Shown: positions 8,946 to 18,164 of the stretch, in pieces
Numbering within the stretch: position 1 is the stretch's first letter
How the letters are laid out: each line of letters starts with the position of its first letter
Assembly (NCBI GenBank): GCA_964564625.1
Contig: CAZMBE010000009.1
Location: forward strand, 34,986 to 98,985
Direction of reading: 5' to 3'
From: UBA2185 sp964564625
GTDB taxonomy: Bacteria > Desulfobacterota > Syntrophia > Syntrophales > UBA2185
Length of the DNA: 64,000 bases
The notes under the pieces: generated by a model
Database searches by the model: none
Told to the model about the DNA's origin: nothing
What the model saw: the letters and a program-made list of their open reading frames with translations, nothing else
Made by a program: the position numbers and the translations under genes

Positions 8946-9403
8946 AATTCTCTCTCTTGTGCGTACCCCTCTCTTTAGTTATAGTAAATGCCCGTTAGAA
9001 CTCCCGATCCTTAGTTCAAGCCATTTTCGTAATACATATGGCAAAATTATCATGACACGAAGTTTATAAAGAATAACGTGGATTAGTAATGAGTTGTTAA
9101 ATTGGGTTCTTGAGACAATCCAAAAGGAAGGACTTTATTTAAGCCTTTCTATGATTTTCCTATAATGTATACCACCATCTTTTCTTATGTCAAGCACTTT
9201 TTGAAACGTAACCCTCGGGGCCTTTGAAAAACCGCACCTCATGTCATTGCATAATTGAGCCATAGACCTGCTCAATAAGAAGGATCATCAGCACGTCAAC
9301 TGTATTGCCTGTCAATGAATTACAACATTATCCTCTTTATAATTGTGATGGAATGTTGTAATGGCAAGCAGAAATATTTTTTCAAAACCCTTGCAGATTT
9401 GCA
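8946..9403. other. 458-bp non-coding stretch upstream of rho
   Basis: No reading frame with family features was recognised on either strand. It should hold the rho promoter/leader (minus strand) and the transcript end of pgeF. The only strong structure is the 11-bp inverted repeat at 9319-9362, listed separately. Confidence 0.6.
9319..9362. repeat. Perfect 11-bp inverted repeat downstream of pgeF
   Basis: ATTACAACATT (9319-9329) and AATGTTGTAAT (9352-9362) are exact reverse complements separated by 22 nt of AT-rich sequence. There is no T-run after either arm, so it is not a standard terminator. It could be an operator or an mRNA 3' stem for pgeF, which ends at 9404. Confidence 0.6.
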
Positions 9404-10204
9404 TTATTTCAGCATTATAAAGTTAAGCTGCCTTCCCGTTTTCCCCTCCTCTGCTCTATGAGAGTAAAATATTCCCGTGTTACACGCCGTGCAATAGTCC
9501 GTTGTATGTATGTTTGTCCGCGGGATGCCCCTGCCTGCTATCTGAAGTGTATTGGCCAGAGAAAGATCAAGGAACCAGCGTCCCTTTTGACGACAAGGGC
9601 AGAAAATATATTCCCGGCTTTCTTGTGACTCCATAGTATTGTAAACTAATTCGTCGACCTGATAGCAACAAGGCCCGATTGCCGGGCCGACCGCAGCCAT
9701 AATATCATCTACATTACATGAGAATTTTTTCACAAAGGTATCCACGACTTTTGCGCTGATATTAAGAGCCGTGCCTTTCCAGCCTGCATGTGCAACCCCA
9801 ACGATTTGCCTGACTTTATCAACGAAGAAAATGGGTACGCAGTCTGCTGTTTTGATGCCAATCGCAACTCCCGTTTGATCGGTGATAATGGCATCGAATT
9901 TGAGAGGTTGATGACTGATAAATTCCCGAAGGGGGTGATCAATCACTAAGATACTGTCCCCATGAACCTGATTGACTACAAAAAATTGATCAACCGTGAT
10001 GTTGAATGCCGTGGCAAGAATTTTCCAGTTTTGTCGGACGTTTTCAATGCTGTCTCCCTCTTGCAAACTGAAATTGAGGCTGAGAAAATTGCCGTTGCTT
10101 GCACCACCCCGCCGGGTACAAAACGCATGAATAAGAAAATCGCACGCATTCAGTGCCGTTGCTTCTAAATATTCTAAAGGACCATTTTTTGTAAATCGGA
10201 ACAT
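9404..10204 (-). CDS. pgeF: Purine nucleoside phosphorylase / laccase-domain protein (YfiH family)
   Basis: 266 aa of the YfiH/Cu-oxidase_4 fold. Family members have been described as multi-copper polyphenol oxidases, purine nucleoside phosphorylases (adenosine, inosine and methylthioadenosine) and as the peptidoglycan-editing factor PgeF. The conserved metal/catalytic residues are visible: His in NQVHGD, Cys in TADCVPI and His in AHAGWKGT, plus GPAIGPCCYQVD. It is the last gene of a possible minus-strand group HemW-like, selA, rluD, pgeF. If it has methylthioadenosine phosphorylase activity it could feed the MtnA-like pathway at 60-61 kb, but that is speculation. Confidence 0.9.
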   Translation of the reverse strand: MFRFTKNGPLEYLEATALNACDFLIHAFCTRRGGASNGNFLSLNFSLQEGDSIENVRQNWKILATAFNITVDQFFVVNQVHGDSILVIDHPLREFISHQPLKFDAIITDQTGVAIGIKTADCVPIFFVDKVRQIVGVAHAGWKGTALNISAKVVDTFVKKFSCNVDDIMAAVGPAIGPCCYQVDELVYNTMESQESREYIFCPCRQKGRWFLDLSLANTLQIAGRGIPRTNIHTTDYCTACNTGIFYSHRAEEGKTGRQLNFIMLK

Positions 10205-10315
10205 GGGGTACTATCAATTAAATGGTGACTGTCTTAAGTATACATTACTCACACAATATGGCTCAATCTCCCAGATCCATACACCAGATATTCATAATCT
10301 CTACATCGGTACTTT

Positions 10316-11290
10316 TTAATTACCGCTGTATTTTTTGAGAATTCTACATAATTCCGCCATGTCTCCAGGCAGTGGAGAGGAAAAGGTCAAATCCTGCCGA
10401 GTGATGGGATGGACAAAGCTGATCCGTTCCGCATGGAGAGCCTGTCTTTTCATCGCGTGCAGCGTGGTTCTCAAAAAAGGGCTATCAATGGAACTTGCCC
10501 GCCTGGGGTTGCCATACACGCGATCCCCTACTACAGGATGGCCCGACGCGGTGAGGTGAACCCTGATCTGGTGTGTTCTTCCTGTAACAATATCCACATT
10601 CAAAAGTGTTGCAACTCCGTACCGCTCATAAACTTGCCAGCGGGTAAGCGCCTCTTTTCCTCGCGTGCTTCTCGTGGACATCTTCTTTCGATCCACAGAA
10701 TGCCTGCCCACAGGCGCATTAATTATTCCCTCGTTGTTCTTTGGAGCGCCATAGACGAGAGCTTTGTATATCTTGCGAACTTCATGCCGCTTGAACTGAC
10801 CGGCCAGCCCCTGATGCGCCTGATCTGATTTGGCCACTACCAGTAATCCGGAAGTGTCTTTATCTAGACGATGAACGATACCGGGTCGCAAGACACCGCC
10901 GATTCCAGAGAGGTCTTTACAATGGTGGAGGATGGCATTCACGAGAGTACCCTGGTAATTTCCCGCTGCCGGATGCACAACCATCCCTGCCGGCTTATCA
11001 ACAACGAGGATATACGGATCTTCATGAAATATAGCAAGGGGAATATCCTGGGGTGAAACATGGTAAAGTACCGGGTCCCGCTTACTGATATGTACATGCT
11101 CTCCACATTTCAGCCGGTAACTGACTTTCGTGTTTTTATGATTTACCAGAATTAATCCGTCAGCGATGGATTTTTTTATTTGTGAACGGGATAACTCCAC
11201 TTCCTTTCTGGAAAGGTAAATATCAAGCCGGATGCCCGCTTCGCCGGATGTGACGATGAATTCATAAACTTTCCCCTTCGGCGAATCCAT
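10316..11290 (-). CDS. rluD: Ribosomal large subunit pseudouridine synthase, RluD family
   Basis: 324 aa. An N-terminal S4 RNA-binding domain (~13-75, IRLDIYLSRKEVELSRSQIKKSI) is followed by the RluA-type catalytic domain with motif HRLDKDTSGLLV, containing the catalytic Asp, and the later GRTHQIRVHLTASGHPVVGD. RluD modifies U1911/1915/1917 of helix 69 in E. coli 23S rRNA. The S4 domain points to RluD or RluC/B-like members of the RluA family rather than short RluA, but exact target uridines cannot be read from sequence. It starts 11 bp downstream of selA. Confidence 0.92.
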   Translation of the reverse strand: MDSPKGKVYEFIVTSGEAGIRLDIYLSRKEVELSRSQIKKSIADGLILVNHKNTKVSYRLKCGEHVHISKRDPVLYHVSPQDIPLAIFHEDPYILVVDKPAGMVVHPAAGNYQGTLVNAILHHCKDLSGIGGVLRPGIVHRLDKDTSGLLVVAKSDQAHQGLAGQFKRHEVRKIYKALVYGAPKNNEGIINAPVGRHSVDRKKMSTRSTRGKEALTRWQVYERYGVATLLNVDIVTGRTHQIRVHLTASGHPVVGDRVYGNPRRASSIDSPFLRTTLHAMKRQALHAERISFVHPITRQDLTFSSPLPGDMAELCRILKKYSGN

Positions 11291-11301
11291 CAGTGTGTCC
11301 T

Positions 11302-12732
11302 TTAGGACGAGAAGATTTTTTTTAACCCTTCCCTTATATAGGGAAATTCTTCTTCCTCAATAGTCCTTAGATCGAAGAGAACTTCGTCCTCTGCAATACG
11401 CGCAATGACCGGAGTATCAAGATACCGTAAACGTTCTTCAAAATTGCTGGGCGACAGGTGTTTTGATGCGATACTGAGCAGGATTGTCGGAATTTCCTGG
11501 GTGGGAAGCGATCCCCCTCCGGACATAGAAAAACCTTTCTTTATAGACATGATCAATCCTTCCAAATGCTCTTTGCGTAACAAAGACAGAAGTTTTTTTG
11601 CCCGTTTATCAATATCTTTAAGAGGTTCAGTCAATGCCTTGAGTACCCGGAGTCGACTGACGGCCCTTTCCGGCTGGAAATATTGTATCATCGTTGCCTC
11701 TAATGCAGCCAGGGTCAACTTGTCAATGCGAAGGGCACGGTTGAGAGGGTTCTGTTTGATTTTCCTGAGGATGCCTTTCTCTCCCAGGACAATGCCCGCC
11801 TGGGGACCGCCGAGCAGCTTGTCGCCGCTGAAAGTGATTACATTCACCCCTGTTTTCAACACCTCAGTGACAGTGGGTTCTCTCGTCAAATTGTAACGAT
11901 CAAGTTCGGCGAAACAACCGCTTCCCAGGTCATACATCACAGGTATGTCACGAGTCGCCCCTAACGCAACAAGAGAGGGAAGGTCTGCATCTTCTGTAAA
12001 ACCGACTATTTTAAAATTACTAGTATGGACCTTCAATATGAGACCGGTTTCCGGACCAATTGCCTTTTCATAATCCATAAGCCGGGTTCGATTGGTTGTT
12101 CCCACTTCCCGGAGACGGGCACCACTTTTTTCCATAACCTCCGGTATGCGAAATTCACCACCGATTTCAACGAGTTCTCCTCTCGATACAATAACCTCTT
12201 TCCCCTCGGCGAGGGTGTTGAGGGCCAGGAGTACGGCGGCGGCATTGTTGTTGACAACTAATGCATCTTCTGCACCAGACAACTCGCAGAGGATTTTCTG
12301 CACATGATCATAACGGAGTCCTCTCTCCCCCTTTTCAAGGTCATATTCCAGGTTTGAATACCCCCCCGCTATTTCCATAAGTCGCTGTAATGCATCATTG
12401 CAGAGTGGTGCTCTGCCCAGGTTGGTGTGCAAAATTACGCCAGTGGCGTTCACCACTTTGCGCAGACGATATTGATGAAGGCCCTGAAGTATCTGCATTG
12501 CCCTGTCAGCCACCTGTCTTGCCGCAGGCAGTCTGATTTCCTTTGAGTCTGCCTTCGTGTTCAGTATCTCCTGCCTGAGTTCCTCGACAACGGAACGGCA
12601 GACGGACCTGACAATATTTCTAGGGGTTTGTACAAAGACATCCCTTTTTGTGAGCAAAAGCATTACTTCGTCAATTTTAGGAAGGTTTCTCAACAACGCG
12701 TTTTTGTGGTCATCAATTGTGTGTTTTTTCAT
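11302..12732 (-). CDS. selA: L-seryl-tRNA(Sec) selenium transferase
   Basis: 476 aa from the ATG at 12732, with AAAAGGA close before it. A GTG at 12762 would add ten residues and overlap the upstream gene. SelA is a PLP enzyme that converts Ser-tRNA(Sec) to selenocysteinyl-tRNA using selenophosphate. An N-terminal domain (~1-90) with RNI..VC precedes VVNATGVILHTNLGRAPL, and the PLP lysine lies in FSGDKLLGGPQAG at about residue 305. The presence of selA means the organism encodes selenoproteins, yet none was recognised in this window, nor were selB, selC or selD. The gene lies 11 bp upstream of rluD. Confidence 0.96.
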   Translation of the reverse strand: MKKHTIDDHKNALLRNLPKIDEVMLLLTKRDVFVQTPRNIVRSVCRSVVEELRQEILNTKADSKEIRLPAARQVADRAMQILQGLHQYRLRKVVNATGVILHTNLGRAPLCNDALQRLMEIAGGYSNLEYDLEKGERGLRYDHVQKILCELSGAEDALVVNNNAAAVLLALNTLAEGKEVIVSRGELVEIGGEFRIPEVMEKSGARLREVGTTNRTRLMDYEKAIGPETGLILKVHTSNFKIVGFTEDADLPSLVALGATRDIPVMYDLGSGCFAELDRYNLTREPTVTEVLKTGVNVITFSGDKLLGGPQAGIVLGEKGILRKIKQNPLNRALRIDKLTLAALEATMIQYFQPERAVSRLRVLKALTEPLKDIDKRAKKLLSLLRKEHLEGLIMSIKKGFSMSGGGSLPTQEIPTILLSIASKHLSPSNFEERLRYLDTPVIARIAEDEVLFDLRTIEEEEFPYIREGLKKIFSS

Positions 12733-12739
12733 GGTCCTT

Positions 12740-14023
12740 TTACCTGACCCTGCAGAAATCACGGAAATTATTCACTGCAATAAAAAATTCCCTCATCATG
12801 ATTACCCAAAGGTAGCATCCTCGTTTTGTCAGGTGCAGATGCGGCGGCCGATACTTTAATGCACCTGCGATCATAAAAGCAAGAATATAAAACCAGAGAA
12901 AACGAAAAAAAGATCCCCTGGATTTCTTTTGTAAGGCCGGAATATCCATTTTCATACCGAATAGTTTCATGAGAAAATCATAGCGCAATTGATCTTTAGG
13001 GAGAAAATGTCGGAAAGCTGCAATGGGTATATCACCTCTGTTGAGCCGTGTAATATAGTCACTGATATTAAAGGTGTTCGCATAGCATGTTCCGTGTAAA
13101 TAACCAATAGATCCGCTGCCAAGCCCCGCATATTCATCATAGTCCACGATGTACTCATCTATCATGACGGCATTTTTTGAGAAGCACCATGCCGATGAGT
13201 GTCTGTAGTGTGGAAGCATCCGTTCTCTGATGCGGTGGTAAAACTGTTCTTCTTTCCTGTAACTAACGTGCCCGAACTTTTCACTCACTACCTCCCGGGT
13301 TGAATCTGAAACCATCAGCGGATAGTATGTGATCTGATCTATTCCAATGTCCTTCAAAATGTCGATATCCCTATCCAGCATGGTCACGGTCTGTGATGGG
13401 AAATTAAAAATCATGTCCGCGTTAAGGGTATCGAAATGTCCCATGGTGTGCGAGAGCCGCTGGATTATGGCTTCACCACTTCCGTACTTTTCATATCGAT
13501 CCATGTTCCGAAGCAGTTGATCGTCGAAGCTTTGCACACCCACGGAAAGCCGGTTTACACCGATGCGCTTGAAGACAGCAATATTTTCATCTGTAAGATG
13601 ATTCGGGTTGGTTTCCACAGAAATTTGCCGGATCGAATAACACGCTTTTGCCAGGCCTAATGTTTCCTCAAGTTCATCTATCAGGATGGTGGGAGTTCCC
13701 CCTCCCACATAAATGCCGCCGAAATCATAGCCTTCGTTTTTATACAGCATGATCTCGCCCCTGAGGGCTGCAAAATAGTCACGGCAGAGGTTGAGGTCAA
13801 ACACGACACGATGGAAAGAACAATAGGGACAGAGTTTTTCGCAGAAAGGGACATGGATATACAGAAGGGGTAATTTCATCGGGTTGCCAGGATTTATTGC
13901 CGGTAACCCTCCATCTTCAAATTTCATAAGTCGGGCAAATTCCTGCCTGGCCTTCTTGGCAACGACTGTGTTTATCAAGTCTGTATTCTTTTGTAGTAAT
14001 GTGCTTTTCTCGTTAGTATGCAT
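12740..14023 (-). CDS. HemW/HemN-like radical SAM protein
   Basis: 427 aa. The radical SAM cluster motif is CEKLCPYC (CxxxCxxC) in LYIHVPFCEKLCPYCSFHR, followed by GGIYVGGGTPTIL, VETNPNHL and NRLSVGVQSFDDQLLRNMDR, all typical of the coproporphyrinogen III oxidase-like (HemN/HemW/HutW) family. The C-terminal HemN_C region is degenerate and ends in a hydrophobic stretch (FRFLWFYILAFMIAGAL). That makes heme chaperone (HemW), heme-degrading (HutW/ChuW-like) or an unassigned SAM role all possible. A long N-terminal extension (~50 aa) precedes the usual HemW start. The stop lies 7 bp before selA, suggesting cotranscription. Confidence 0.8.
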   Translation of the reverse strand: MHTNEKSTLLQKNTDLINTVVAKKARQEFARLMKFEDGGLPAINPGNPMKLPLLYIHVPFCEKLCPYCSFHRVVFDLNLCRDYFAALRGEIMLYKNEGYDFGGIYVGGGTPTILIDELEETLGLAKACYSIRQISVETNPNHLTDENIAVFKRIGVNRLSVGVQSFDDQLLRNMDRYEKYGSGEAIIQRLSHTMGHFDTLNADMIFNFPSQTVTMLDRDIDILKDIGIDQITYYPLMVSDSTREVVSEKFGHVSYRKEEQFYHRIRERMLPHYRHSSAWCFSKNAVMIDEYIVDYDEYAGLGSGSIGYLHGTCYANTFNISDYITRLNRGDIPIAAFRHFLPKDQLRYDFLMKLFGMKMDIPALQKKSRGSFFRFLWFYILAFMIAGALKYRPPHLHLTKRGCYLWVIMMREFFIAVNNFRDFCRVR

Positions 14024-14037
14024 GTCCGGATATTGGA

Positions 14038-14089
14038 GACAGGCGATACGCCTGTCTTACGATTTTGCAGAATGGGCGTCTCGCCCCAT
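14038..14089. repeat. Two tandem hairpins between divergent genes
   Basis: GACAGGCG/CGCCTGTC (14038-14056, 3-nt loop) is a perfect 8-bp stem. About 15 bp on, GGGCG/CGCCC (14074-14086) forms a second hairpin. Neither has a T-run. The pair lies in the divergent gap between the HemW-like gene and def and resembles dispersed intergenic palindromes. No second copy was noticed in this window. Confidence 0.5.
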
Positions 14090-14233
14090 ACAGTGTGTCG
14101 TTTTAATGTTATATTCTAGGGAAGCTAACAGACATCTTTCAAATTATCAAGGGTATTTAAAATTGTATGTCTCTTGAAATAATAGACGAGGGGTGCTATA
14201 TGATCAAAGATATAGAATTTCTATCGAAGGAAA

Positions 14234-14839
14234 ATGATGTCAAAGATAAAAGTTTTAACCGTATGGAGTGATACTGCTATCAATGAAGAGGAAACGCGTG
14301 TCCTTCGGAAATCCTGTGCAGAGATACCGGTCCCCTTTGATGAAAAAAGAAAGAGGGATATTAAAACCCTCATCGATGCCTTTCTCGCCATGAATGACGC
14401 TGTAGGTCTGGCAGCCCCGCAGATCGGTATCAGTAAAAGGATAATAATCTTTAGAAACAAAGGGTTCAACGAGAAAGGCTGGTCAAAGAGTGAAAGTGAT
14501 TATGATGTATTGGTGAATCCAAGGATAACCCAGGCCCGGGGAGAAATGGTTACTATGGCGGAGGGATGTCTTTCATGCCCGGAAATCCAGGTCGAAGTCA
14601 GCAGGTTTCCTGAGATCAAGGTTCGTGCGCATGATATCAATGGGAAAAAAATAAGTAAACGCTATACGGATTACCTTGCCCGTGTAGCGCAACATGAAAT
14701 TGACCACCTTGAGGGGAAATTAATCATTGATTACGAAGGCGACCTGTACATCCCGAAGCAAAAAAAAGAGTTGTTTGACAAAATTTTCAAAGAAATAACC
14801 CCAATTCCTGACGAAACCGTCTCCAGAAAAACCTCATAG
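14234..14839 (+). CDS. def: Peptide deformylase
   Basis: 201 aa. The enzyme removes the N-formyl group of nascent proteins with an iron/zinc centre. All three motifs are present: GLAAPQIG (58-65), EGCLS with metal ligand C112, and HEIDH (154-158) supplying H154, H158 and catalytic E155. It is longer than E. coli Def (169 aa), with an N-terminal extension and a ~12-residue insert around 75-90. GAAGGAAA precedes tandem ATG codons at 14234 and 14237. It is divergent from the HemW-like gene and 360 bp from gcvT, so probably monocistronic. Confidence 0.95.
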   Translation: MMSKIKVLTVWSDTAINEEETRVLRKSCAEIPVPFDEKRKRDIKTLIDAFLAMNDAVGLAAPQIGISKRIIIFRNKGFNEKGWSKSESDYDVLVNPRITQARGEMVTMAEGCLSCPEIQVEVSRFPEIKVRAHDINGKKISKRYTDYLARVAQHEIDHLEGKLIIDYEGDLYIPKQKKELFDKIFKEITPIPDETVSRKTS

Positions 14840-15198
14840 TTCCCGCTTATGGCAATACCTTGCAAGAGAGTCGGATCAACATAACGGGAAAGCCAAGCCT
14901 CAATCATTGGCGAGGTATTTTGCCTTGAAATGTCCCCTGAGCCATGCTACTAAATTTGCCTCATTTAATCCTGCAGGGGGAGTTACGTGAATTTGCAATG
15001 AACAGCGTGCGGAAGTCTTTCCGTAGGATTTGAACCTATGAGATTGTGAACATTTTCCCATCGTATCTTGTATGCTCATACTATTGCTTCTTGTGTATGA
15101 ATAATTGTTCCATAAAAGAAACAGGCTCTTACCCTGAACCGGTTTGATAGACAGAATTGTTAAATATATCCTTCTTGCATTGCCACGGAGAATAATCC
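14840..15198. other. 359-bp stretch between def and gcvT
   Basis: No convincing gene was found. I searched by eye for a tandem glycine riboswitch, expected for a gcv operon, and saw neither of its conserved cores. A T-arm-like piece (GGTTCAAATCC, minus strand, ~15,020-15,040) exists without the rest of a tRNA. A minus-strand frame ending near 14,900 (111 codons) lacks family features. The gcv promoter must lie in the right half. Confidence 0.5.
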
Positions 15199-16293
15199 AT
15201 GAAAAAGACCCCCCTGTATGATCGACACCTCGCAATTGGCGGAAAAATAATTGATTTCGGCGGCTGGGCCATGCCGGTGCAGTACACCAACGTAATTGAA
15301 GAACATCAGGCTACCAGGATGAAAGCGGGACTGTTCGATATCTGCCATATGGGAGAGATTGAGGTCGAAGGCCCCCAGGCCTTTGATCTGCTGCAATGGG
15401 TAGTAAGCAGAAATATAAAAGAACAGGCTGTCGGACAGATCAAGCTTGGTGCTATCACGAATGAACAGGGCGGTATCATTGATGATTTAACTGTCTATAA
15501 GATTGAAGATGACCGCTACATGCTGGTGACCAATGCCGGCACGAAAGATAAAGATTTCTCATGGATTACAAAGCAGAAAGAAGCAAAAGGTTTTTCCCAT
15601 GTCCACGTTACCGACATCAGCGATCAGACGGGAAAACTGGATATCCAGGGGCCCCTGTCGCAGAAGATCCTGCAGGAAATTACGGCGGATGATTTGACTC
15701 CTTTGCGGTACTACCATGTTGTGAACACTACAATTATGAGTTTCCCTGCATTGGTGTCGCGCAGCGGATATACCGGTGAGGACGGCTTTGAGGTTTATGC
15801 GGAGAGCCGGAATATTGGCGAAATCTGGGATAGACTTCTGAAGATCGGTGCCGTCGCGGGACTGAAGCCCGCCGGCCTGGGTGCAAGAGATACACTTCGT
15901 CTCGAAGCCGGGATGATGCTGTACGGTAATGATATGGATGAGACGATCACGCCATTCGAGGTCGTCTACGGATGGATAGCAAACCTTGAAAAGGACTTCA
16001 TCGGAAGTACTGCCTTAAGGAAGTTGAAGGAAAAGGGGCTTAACCGGAAACTGGTCGGATTCGAAATGGAAGAAAGAGGCATTGCCCGGCACGGGTATAA
16101 AGTCTTTAAAGAGGGAAATGAAATAGGTGAAGTGACATCCGGAACGTATACCCCTACATTACAGAAAGCAGTGGGACTCGCCTTTGTACCTGTATCCTTC
16201 AGTGAGCCAGGCACGGAGATTTTCATTCAGATCCGTGAACACCATGCAAAAGCGCGGGTTGTGAGATTGCCTTTTTATAAGAGGAAGAAATAA
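15199..16293 (+). CDS. gcvT: Glycine cleavage system T protein (aminomethyltransferase)
   Basis: 364 aa, normal length. The T protein transfers the methylene group from aminomethyl-lipoyl GcvH to tetrahydrofolate, releasing ammonia. Characteristic segments are KTPLYDRHLAIGGKIIDFGGWAMPVQY, MKAGLFDICHMGEIEVEG, the folate-binding SRSGYTGEDGFEVY (~190-203) and GLGARDTLRLEAGMMLYGNDMDE, with the C-terminal GEVTSGTYTPTLQKAVGLAFV. It is the first gene of gcvT-gcvH-gcvPA-gcvPB. In an anaerobe the system may run toward glycine oxidation or reductively. The sequence cannot say which. Confidence 0.97.
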   Translation: MKKTPLYDRHLAIGGKIIDFGGWAMPVQYTNVIEEHQATRMKAGLFDICHMGEIEVEGPQAFDLLQWVVSRNIKEQAVGQIKLGAITNEQGGIIDDLTVYKIEDDRYMLVTNAGTKDKDFSWITKQKEAKGFSHVHVTDISDQTGKLDIQGPLSQKILQEITADDLTPLRYYHVVNTTIMSFPALVSRSGYTGEDGFEVYAESRNIGEIWDRLLKIGAVAGLKPAGLGARDTLRLEAGMMLYGNDMDETITPFEVVYGWIANLEKDFIGSTALRKLKEKGLNRKLVGFEMEERGIARHGYKVFKEGNEIGEVTSGTYTPTLQKAVGLAFVPVSFSEPGTEIFIQIREHHAKARVVRLPFYKRKK

Positions 16294-16334
16294 TAATTTC
16301 GGGGAGAGATGTAATAATTGATTGAAGGGAGAAT

Positions 16335-16736
16335 ATGATGTCAAAACCAAATCCAGCGGACAGAAAATATACAAAAGAACATGAATGGGCGAAGGGTAAC
16401 GGGGATGGGACAATTATAATGGGGATAACCGATCATGCCCAAGAGCTACTTACTGACATCGTCTTTGTGGAACTCCCGGCAATCGGGAAAAAAATTAAAC
16501 AGATGGAACCGCTTGCGGTGGTGGAATCTGTTAAATCGGTTTCTGACGTGTACGCACCGGTAAGCGGAGAAGTACTTGAGGTCAATAAAGTACTGGAGGA
16601 CCATCCGGAACTTGTGAATCAGGACGCCTTTGGAGAAGGCTGGATGGTGAAACTTAAAATGGATAATCCGGCAGAGCTGGGTAACCTCATGGATGCAGCC
16701 GGCTACTCAGAGATGATTAAAGAAGAAAAACACTAG
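16335..16736 (+). CDS. gcvH: Glycine cleavage system H protein
   Basis: 133 aa. This lipoyl carrier shuttles the aminomethyl group among the P, T and L proteins. The lipoylation site is K67 in VVESVKSVSDVYAPVSGEV, matching the ESVK(A/S) family motif. The start MMSKPNPADRKYTKEHEW is typical and AAGGGAGAAT precedes it. It lies 41 bp after gcvT. The lipoyl synthase LipA encoded 3.3 kb downstream in the same direction would insert the sulfurs on this lysine. Confidence 0.97.
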   Translation: MMSKPNPADRKYTKEHEWAKGNGDGTIIMGITDHAQELLTDIVFVELPAIGKKIKQMEPLAVVESVKSVSDVYAPVSGEVLEVNKVLEDHPELVNQDAFGEGWMVKLKMDNPAELGNLMDAAGYSEMIKEEKH

Positions 16737-16815
16737 TCATGCACATCATTACGTGCATGTAAATGTAAAAACAAATTACCTCGCACATTCTCTTCAGAAT
16801 AGAAAGATATGCATT

Positions 16816-18141
16816 ATGGATTACGTTCCCCATACTTCGGAAGATCAAAAACAGATGATGGAGACGATCGGCATCCAATCAATAACCGACCTTTTTGTCG
16901 ATATACCTGAAAAATATCAGCTCAAGAAGCTTATGAACCTGCCTCCCGCCCTATCCGAACAGGAAGTATTTATCCTTATGAAAGGTATCAGTGTTCAGAA
17001 TGCTATTTCCCCTGTCACTTTGATGGGAGCAGGGGTTTACCACCATTATATACCCGCTGTTGTAGGGCATGTCATTTCCCGTTCCGAGTTCTATACAGCA
17101 TATACCCCTTACCAGGCGGAGATCAGCCAGGGTATCCTTCAGGCTATTTACGAATATCAGACCATGATCGCCAAGCTTACGGGCATGCAGGTTGCGAATG
17201 CCTCCCTGTATGACGGCGCCTCTGCCATGGCTGAGGCTGCGGTTCTTGCCGCCAAAACTTTGAACCGGACGAAAATTGTGATCGTCCGCTCCGTTCATCC
17301 TGAGTATCGGCAGGTGGTAAGTACGTATGCCTGGTCAAATGGATACGAGGTGGTGGAAGTTCCTTACAATAAATCCGGTCAGCTTGATCAAGATTCTCTT
17401 CTCGAGGCTGTGGATGAAAGTGCCGCTGCTGTTCTGGTACAAAGCCCAAACTTCTTTGGAGTCATTGAGGATATCTCTTTGATTGCGTCAGCAGTGCATG
17501 AGAAGGGAGCGCTTCTCGTTGCAGGATTCACGGAAGCGACGTCTTTAGGTATTCTTAAACCTGCAGGTAGTATGGGGGCCGATTTTGTCGTTGGGGAAGG
17601 GCAGAGCTTTGGGAACCCCATGAACTACGGAGGCCCCTATCTGGGAATTTTTGCCGGTACCGACAAGTTTCTGAGGAAGATTCCCGGCAGGCTCGCAGGA
17701 GCAACCGTCGACAGGGAAGGCAAGAGGGGATTTGTTCTGACCCTTCAGACCCGGGAACAGCACATACGCCGCGAGCGAGCCACTTCGAATATCTGCTCGA
17801 ATGAAGCCCTTTGCGCACTGGCCGCCGCCGTCTATCTTGTCAGCCTGGGGAAAAACCTCAGAAAATTAGCCGAACTCAACATTCACAATACTCACTATCT
17901 TAAACAAAGACTTTCCGGGCTTAAAGGATGGGATGTGGTTTTTCCGGCACCCGTCTATAACGAATTTATTGTTCGATGTCCCAATCCGCGGGCTGTCAAT
18001 AAGAAACTGCAGGCTGAAGGCATTATTGGCGGCTACGAAGTGGAAAAAGATTATCCAGAACTGAAAAACACCCTTCTTCTCTGTGCGACTGAAATGCTTA
18101 AGAAAGAGGATATTGACCGGATTGTCTCATTGCTTGATTAA
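16816..18141 (+). CDS. gcvPA: Glycine dehydrogenase (decarboxylating) subunit 1
   Basis: 441 aa from the ATG at 16816 (MDYVPHTSEDQK), the usual GcvPA length and start. A frame extension to a GTG at 16753 lies in the spacer after gcvH and lacks conserved sequence. It is the N-terminal half of the P protein, the PLP-dependent glycine decarboxylase, here a separate subunit as in Firmicutes, Thermus and many deltaproteobacteria. Family segments include FLGAGVYHHYIPAVV-like LMGAGVYHHYIPAVV, AYTPYQAEISQGILQAIYEYQTMI, GMQVANASLYDGASA and TREQHIRRERATSNICSNEAL. The PLP lysine is on the partner GcvPB, so the active enzyme is a heterotetramer. Confidence 0.97.
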   Translation: MDYVPHTSEDQKQMMETIGIQSITDLFVDIPEKYQLKKLMNLPPALSEQEVFILMKGISVQNAISPVTLMGAGVYHHYIPAVVGHVISRSEFYTAYTPYQAEISQGILQAIYEYQTMIAKLTGMQVANASLYDGASAMAEAAVLAAKTLNRTKIVIVRSVHPEYRQVVSTYAWSNGYEVVEVPYNKSGQLDQDSLLEAVDESAAAVLVQSPNFFGVIEDISLIASAVHEKGALLVAGFTEATSLGILKPAGSMGADFVVGEGQSFGNPMNYGGPYLGIFAGTDKFLRKIPGRLAGATVDREGKRGFVLTLQTREQHIRRERATSNICSNEALCALAAAVYLVSLGKNLRKLAELNIHNTHYLKQRLSGLKGWDVVFPAPVYNEFIVRCPNPRAVNKKLQAEGIIGGYEVEKDYPELKNTLLLCATEMLKKEDIDRIVSLLD

Positions 18142-18164
18142 AGGCATATATACTGGAGGAATTC

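Noticed and set aside
15000..15060. tRNA-like T-arm (GGTTCAAATCC on the minus strand)
   Set aside because: No D-arm, anticodon arm or acceptor pairing; only a T-loop-like string.
14840..15198. Glycine riboswitch upstream of gcvT
   Set aside because: Expected for a gcv operon, but no tandem conserved cores or matching stems could be recognised.
14900..15235. Minus-strand 111-codon frame between def and gcvT
   Set aside because: No ribosome binding site or family feature, and it runs into gcvT.
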